Positions 7,352-8,995 of a DNA stretch of 8,995 nucleotides are shown here, one piece after another (within the stretch, counting starts at the first letter, position 1; each line of letters starts with the position of its first letter). The notes under the pieces were generated by a model, which ran no database searches, was not told the origin of the DNA, and saw only the letters and a list, made by a program, of their open reading frames with translations. The stretch spans positions 1 to 8,995 of the forward strand of contig JAFQND010000321.1 in the NCBI GenBank assembly GCA_017396055.1. The letters are read 5' to 3'. The translations under genes and the position numbers were made by a program. The stretch is from Oscillospiraceae bacterium (GTDB lineage: Bacteria; Bacillota; Clostridia; Oscillospirales; Ruminococcaceae).

Positions 7352-8680
7352 TTATCTGTTCCATACCATGGATACAAGATCACCCAGTTTCTGCTGTTTG
7401 CTGCCTTTGAGCAGCACAGCGTCTCCGGCGCGTTTATCATTGGCGAGATAGGTCGCGAGGGAAGCGATATCGCTGAATACCAGTGTGCGGACTCCGCCCA
7501 TGCGGGAGGCTTCCTCGACGGTAAAGGAGGCGTGTTCTCCGATACACAAAAGCAGGTCTGCACCGCACTGGGCAGCTCTGCGGCCGATGGCGCGGTGGGC
7601 ATTTTCCGAGCTGGCACCCAGGTCGGGCATTTCACCCAGAACGGCGATGCGCCGTCTGGCGGGAAGCATGCTCAGCAGTCTGAGCGCCTCTCTGACCGAC
7701 TCGGGATTGGCAGAACAACTGTCATCCAGAACCGTGATCCCGCCGAACTGAAGAATGCTCTGACGATGGGGTGCGGGGGTGAAGGAAGCGATGCGTGCGG
7801 CGGCTGTCTCCGGTTCGATGCCGGCGATGATTCCTGCCGTAAAGGAGGCGAGGGCGTTATAGACACCCGCTCTTCCCCATTTGGGAACGCGGATCTGCTG
7901 TTTTCTGCCGTAATAGCTCACTTCCAGCTCGCTGCCCTGAAGGCTCTCGGAAAGGACACGTCCTTTGAAATCCACATCGGGATTTTCCATGCCGTAGGAG
8001 ATGATCTCCTGGGGCAGGATCTCATAGGCCCGTTGGAGCATATCGTCGTCACCGTTGATGATCAGCGGCGCGGAGGGGTTCATGCCGCCGGTGATGGCAA
8101 GCTTTTCTTCCAGCAGTGCTTCTCTCGAACCGCACTGTTCCAGATGATTGGTGCCGATGGCGGTGATCAGCGCGGCGCTGGGGCGCATGATCCGGGACAT
8201 TTCGGCGATATTGCCGGGGCGTCCGAAACCGACCTCCAGAACGGCGCTCTTGTCTTCCCACGAAAGGTCCAGAAGTGCCAGCGGAAGACCGGCCTCCTTA
8301 TCGATATCGCGGTAGGTCTTGACGGCAGGGCCATCGGAAGCAAGAATGCTGTGGGTCATTTCTTTGATCGTGGTCTTGCCCACGCTGCCGGTGATGCCGA
8401 TGATCCAGGTGTGGAAAAGACTTCGGTGCCAGCCGGCCAGCTGATCCAGTGCCTTCATCACATCGGGCACCACGATCCTTCCGGGACCGGGCTGTGTACT
8501 GACGGCGGCGGAAGCTCCCAGTGCGAGCGCATTTGCGGCGGTACCGGGCTGCAGTTCAAAGTACAGACAGCCGGGGTATGCTTTATCGGGAGAGATGATG
8601 GCTTTATCGATGAGGATATCGCTGCCGGAAGCATCGGCTCCCATCACCGATGCGATCTTTGCAAGCTGTATTTTCTCCAC
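7352..8680 (-). CDS. murF: UDP-N-acetylmuramoyl-tripeptide--D-alanyl-D-alanine ligase MurF
   Basis: ATP-dependent cytoplasmic Mur ligase that adds D-Ala-D-Ala to UDP-MurNAc-tripeptide, the last soluble precursor step. The GTG at 8680 is chosen because AAAGGAGG lies about seven bases upstream; a GTG at 8698 precedes that site and is not used. Length is 442 residues, usual for the family. The N-terminal substrate domain spans ~1-88. The ATPase domain has the P-loop GITGSVGKTT (95-104), IGTNHLE (175-181) and a likely carbamylated lysine at EEKLAI (Lys193). The C-terminal domain has LDDSCSANPES (318-328), LGEMPDLG (348-355) and LLKGS (423-427). The usual DDSYNANP is DDSCSANP here. It sits where murF normally follows murE, and a promoter-like element lies just upstream. 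Confidence 0.95.
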   Translation of the reverse strand: MEKIQLAKIASVMGADASGSDILIDKAIISPDKAYPGCLYFELQPGTAANALALGASAAVSTQPGPGRIVVPDVMKALDQLAGWHRSLFHTWIIGITGSVGKTTIKEMTHSILASDGPAVKTYRDIDKEAGLPLALLDLSWEDKSAVLEVGFGRPGNIAEMSRIMRPSAALITAIGTNHLEQCGSREALLEEKLAITGGMNPSAPLIINGDDDMLQRAYEILPQEIISYGMENPDVDFKGRVLSESLQGSELEVSYYGRKQQIRVPKWGRAGVYNALASFTAGIIAGIEPETAAARIASFTPAPHRQSILQFGGITVLDDSCSANPESVREALRLLSMLPARRRIAVLGEMPDLGASSENAHRAIGRRAAQCGADLLLCIGEHASFTVEEASRMGGVRTLVFSDIASLATYLANDKRAGDAVLLKGSKQQKLGDLVSMVWNR

Positions 8681-8715
8681 TGGGTTCCCTCCTTTCACCG
8701 GGCAGTACCGGGTAC

Positions 8716-8743
8716 AGTATAATCAGTTCAGTATGATCAGTTC
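8716..8743. repeat. 14-bp tandem duplication at the end of the murE-tail array
   Basis: On the + strand AGTATAATCAGTTC (8716-8729) is followed at once by AGTATGATCAGTTC (8730-8743), differing at one base. The copy nearer murF supplies TATACT on the minus strand, the putative -10; the other reads CATACT. It abuts the proximal 91-bp unit and covers its stop codon. Confidence 0.9.
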
Positions 8744-8745
8744 AA
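8716..8745 (-). promoter_or_regulatory. murF: Likely sigma-A promoter for murF
   Basis: TTGAAC (8745-8740) and TATACT (8721-8716) are separated by 18 bases on the minus strand, close to the vegetative consensus in both hexamers. Transcription would begin near 8709, about 29 bases before the murF GTG, leaving room for the AAAGGAGG. The -35 hexamer overlaps the last two sense codons of the proximal murE-tail copy and the -10 lies in a 14-bp duplication, so this promoter may have arisen with the local rearrangements. Confidence 0.5.
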
Positions 8746-8918
8746 TTCAGCCAATGCTTCGGCAACCACTTCGCGTTCGTCAAAGTGGAACTTTTCTGTG
8801 CCGATGATCAGAGCTTCGGCAGTAAAATCATTCTAGTTCCGCAAGTGCTTCGGCAACCACTTCGCGTTCATCAAAGTGGAACTTTTCCGTGCCGATGATC
8901 AGAGCTTCGGCAGTAAAA
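8737..8918 (-). pseudogene. Two untranslated murE-tail duplicates downstream of the murE stop
   Basis: Copies B and A of the 91-bp unit each retain the murE-like tail peptide (IIGTEKFHFDEREVV then AEALAEL) and a TGA stop (8830-8828 for B, 8739-8737 for A). Neither has an ATG or a ribosome binding site. Copy A's frame is closed by TAG at 8835-8833, and copy B's runs back into a TGA within copy C. Copy A ends Leu-Asn instead of Leu-Glu. They look like duplicated gene ends rather than genes. Confidence 0.6.
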
Positions 8919-8995
8919 TCATTCAAGTTCCGCAAGTGCTTCGGCAACCACTTCGCGTTCGTCAAAGTGGAACTTTTCTGTGCCGATGATCAGAG
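8742..8995. repeat. 91-bp tandem repeats carrying the murE 3' end
   Basis: Three direct copies with a 91-bp period: A 8742-8832, B 8833-8923 and C 8924-8995 (cut by the window edge). The anchor GGCAACCACTTCGCG recurs at 8761, 8852 and 8943. Over 8755-8832 copy A differs from B at two bases and is identical to C where C is visible (59 bases). Only the first ~13 bases of A are more diverged. Each minus-strand unit encodes the same peptide tail ending in TGA, but 91 is not a multiple of three, so the copies lie in different frames. Copies A and B lie beyond the stop of copy C and are probably untranslated. How far the array continues to the right cannot be seen. Confidence 0.95.
8919..8995 (-). 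CDS. murE: Probable 3' end of murE (UDP-MurNAc-tripeptide ligase), last 24 codons
   Basis: In copy C of the 91-bp repeat a frame open to the window edge reads LIIGTEKFHFDEREVV followed by AEALAELE and TGA (8921-8919). It resembles the C-terminus of MurE ligases, where GKGHETYQ-II is followed by a short loop and F(D/E)-D-(D/E)-R-E-V. MurE adds the third residue (meso-diaminopimelate or lysine) to UDP-MurNAc-dipeptide, and murE directly before murF is the standard order. Too little is visible to say which amino acid is used. Because copies A and B share the same left boundary bases, copy C could itself be an extra copy, with the true murE stop further right. Confidence 0.6.
   Translation of the reverse strand, partial: LIIGTEKFHFDEREVVAEALAELE

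Noticed and set aside
7342..7635. Upstream extension of the MraY-like reading frame into murF
   Set aside because: The 98 extra residues are out-of-frame murF sequence. The ATG at 7341 has its own well-placed ribosome binding site and starts a hydrophobic N-terminus.
6905..8722. A 605-codon open frame on the + strand
   Set aside because: Antisense to murF and the MraY-like gene, with no recognisable motif and no supporting context.
8742..8995. CRISPR array
   Set aside because: The whole 91-bp unit repeats with no variable spacers, and the unit encodes a gene end.
8742..8995. Programmed +1 frameshifting at CTT GAA TGA to read successive murE tails
   Set aside because: A +1 slip at each stop would put the next copy in frame because the unit is 30 codons plus one base. 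However, no internal Shine-Dalgarno or classic slippery codon is seen, and the pattern is explained by duplication of the gene end.

Overview
The window is a stretch of the division and cell wall (dcw) cluster, with every supported gene on the minus strand. In transcription order (right to left) it holds the 3' end of murE, then murF, an MraY-like membrane protein, ftsW, murG, murA, ftsQ (divIB type) and the first 250 codons of ftsZ, which runs off the left edge. Strong AGGAGG-type ribosome binding sites, GTG starts, murA placed between murG and ftsQ, and a clostridial-style FtsW suggest a fairly GC-rich member of the Clostridia, probably Oscillospiraceae/Ruminococcaceae-like. That placement is inference from sequence style and gene order, not a database match.

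Right edge (8681-8995): three head-to-tail copies of a 91-bp unit, the third cut by the window edge, each carrying what looks like the last ~25 codons of murE plus its stop. A 14-bp tandem duplication follows and forms part of a good sigma-A-like promoter just upstream of murF. Middle (2426-8680): murF, an MraY-like gene, ftsW, murG and murA, mostly 10-95 bp apart, with several Shine-Dalgarno sequences overlapping the preceding stop codon. Left (1-2404): ftsQ with a long Ser/Glu/Pro-rich tail, an AT-rich 206-bp gap with an inverted repeat and a likely extended -10 promoter, then ftsZ.

Together the genes cover cytoplasmic precursor synthesis (MurA, MurE, MurF), lipid II formation (MurG), glycan polymerisation (FtsW), divisome assembly (FtsQ) and the Z-ring (FtsZ). 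murD, murC and murB are not in the window.

The most striking feature is the gene in the usual mraY position. It keeps the length, ten-segment hydrophobic pattern and several recognisable stretches of MraY, but has lost nearly all the catalytic signature residues. It looks like a pseudoenzyme kept inside the wall operon. The tandem murE-tail array is the second feature worth following up.
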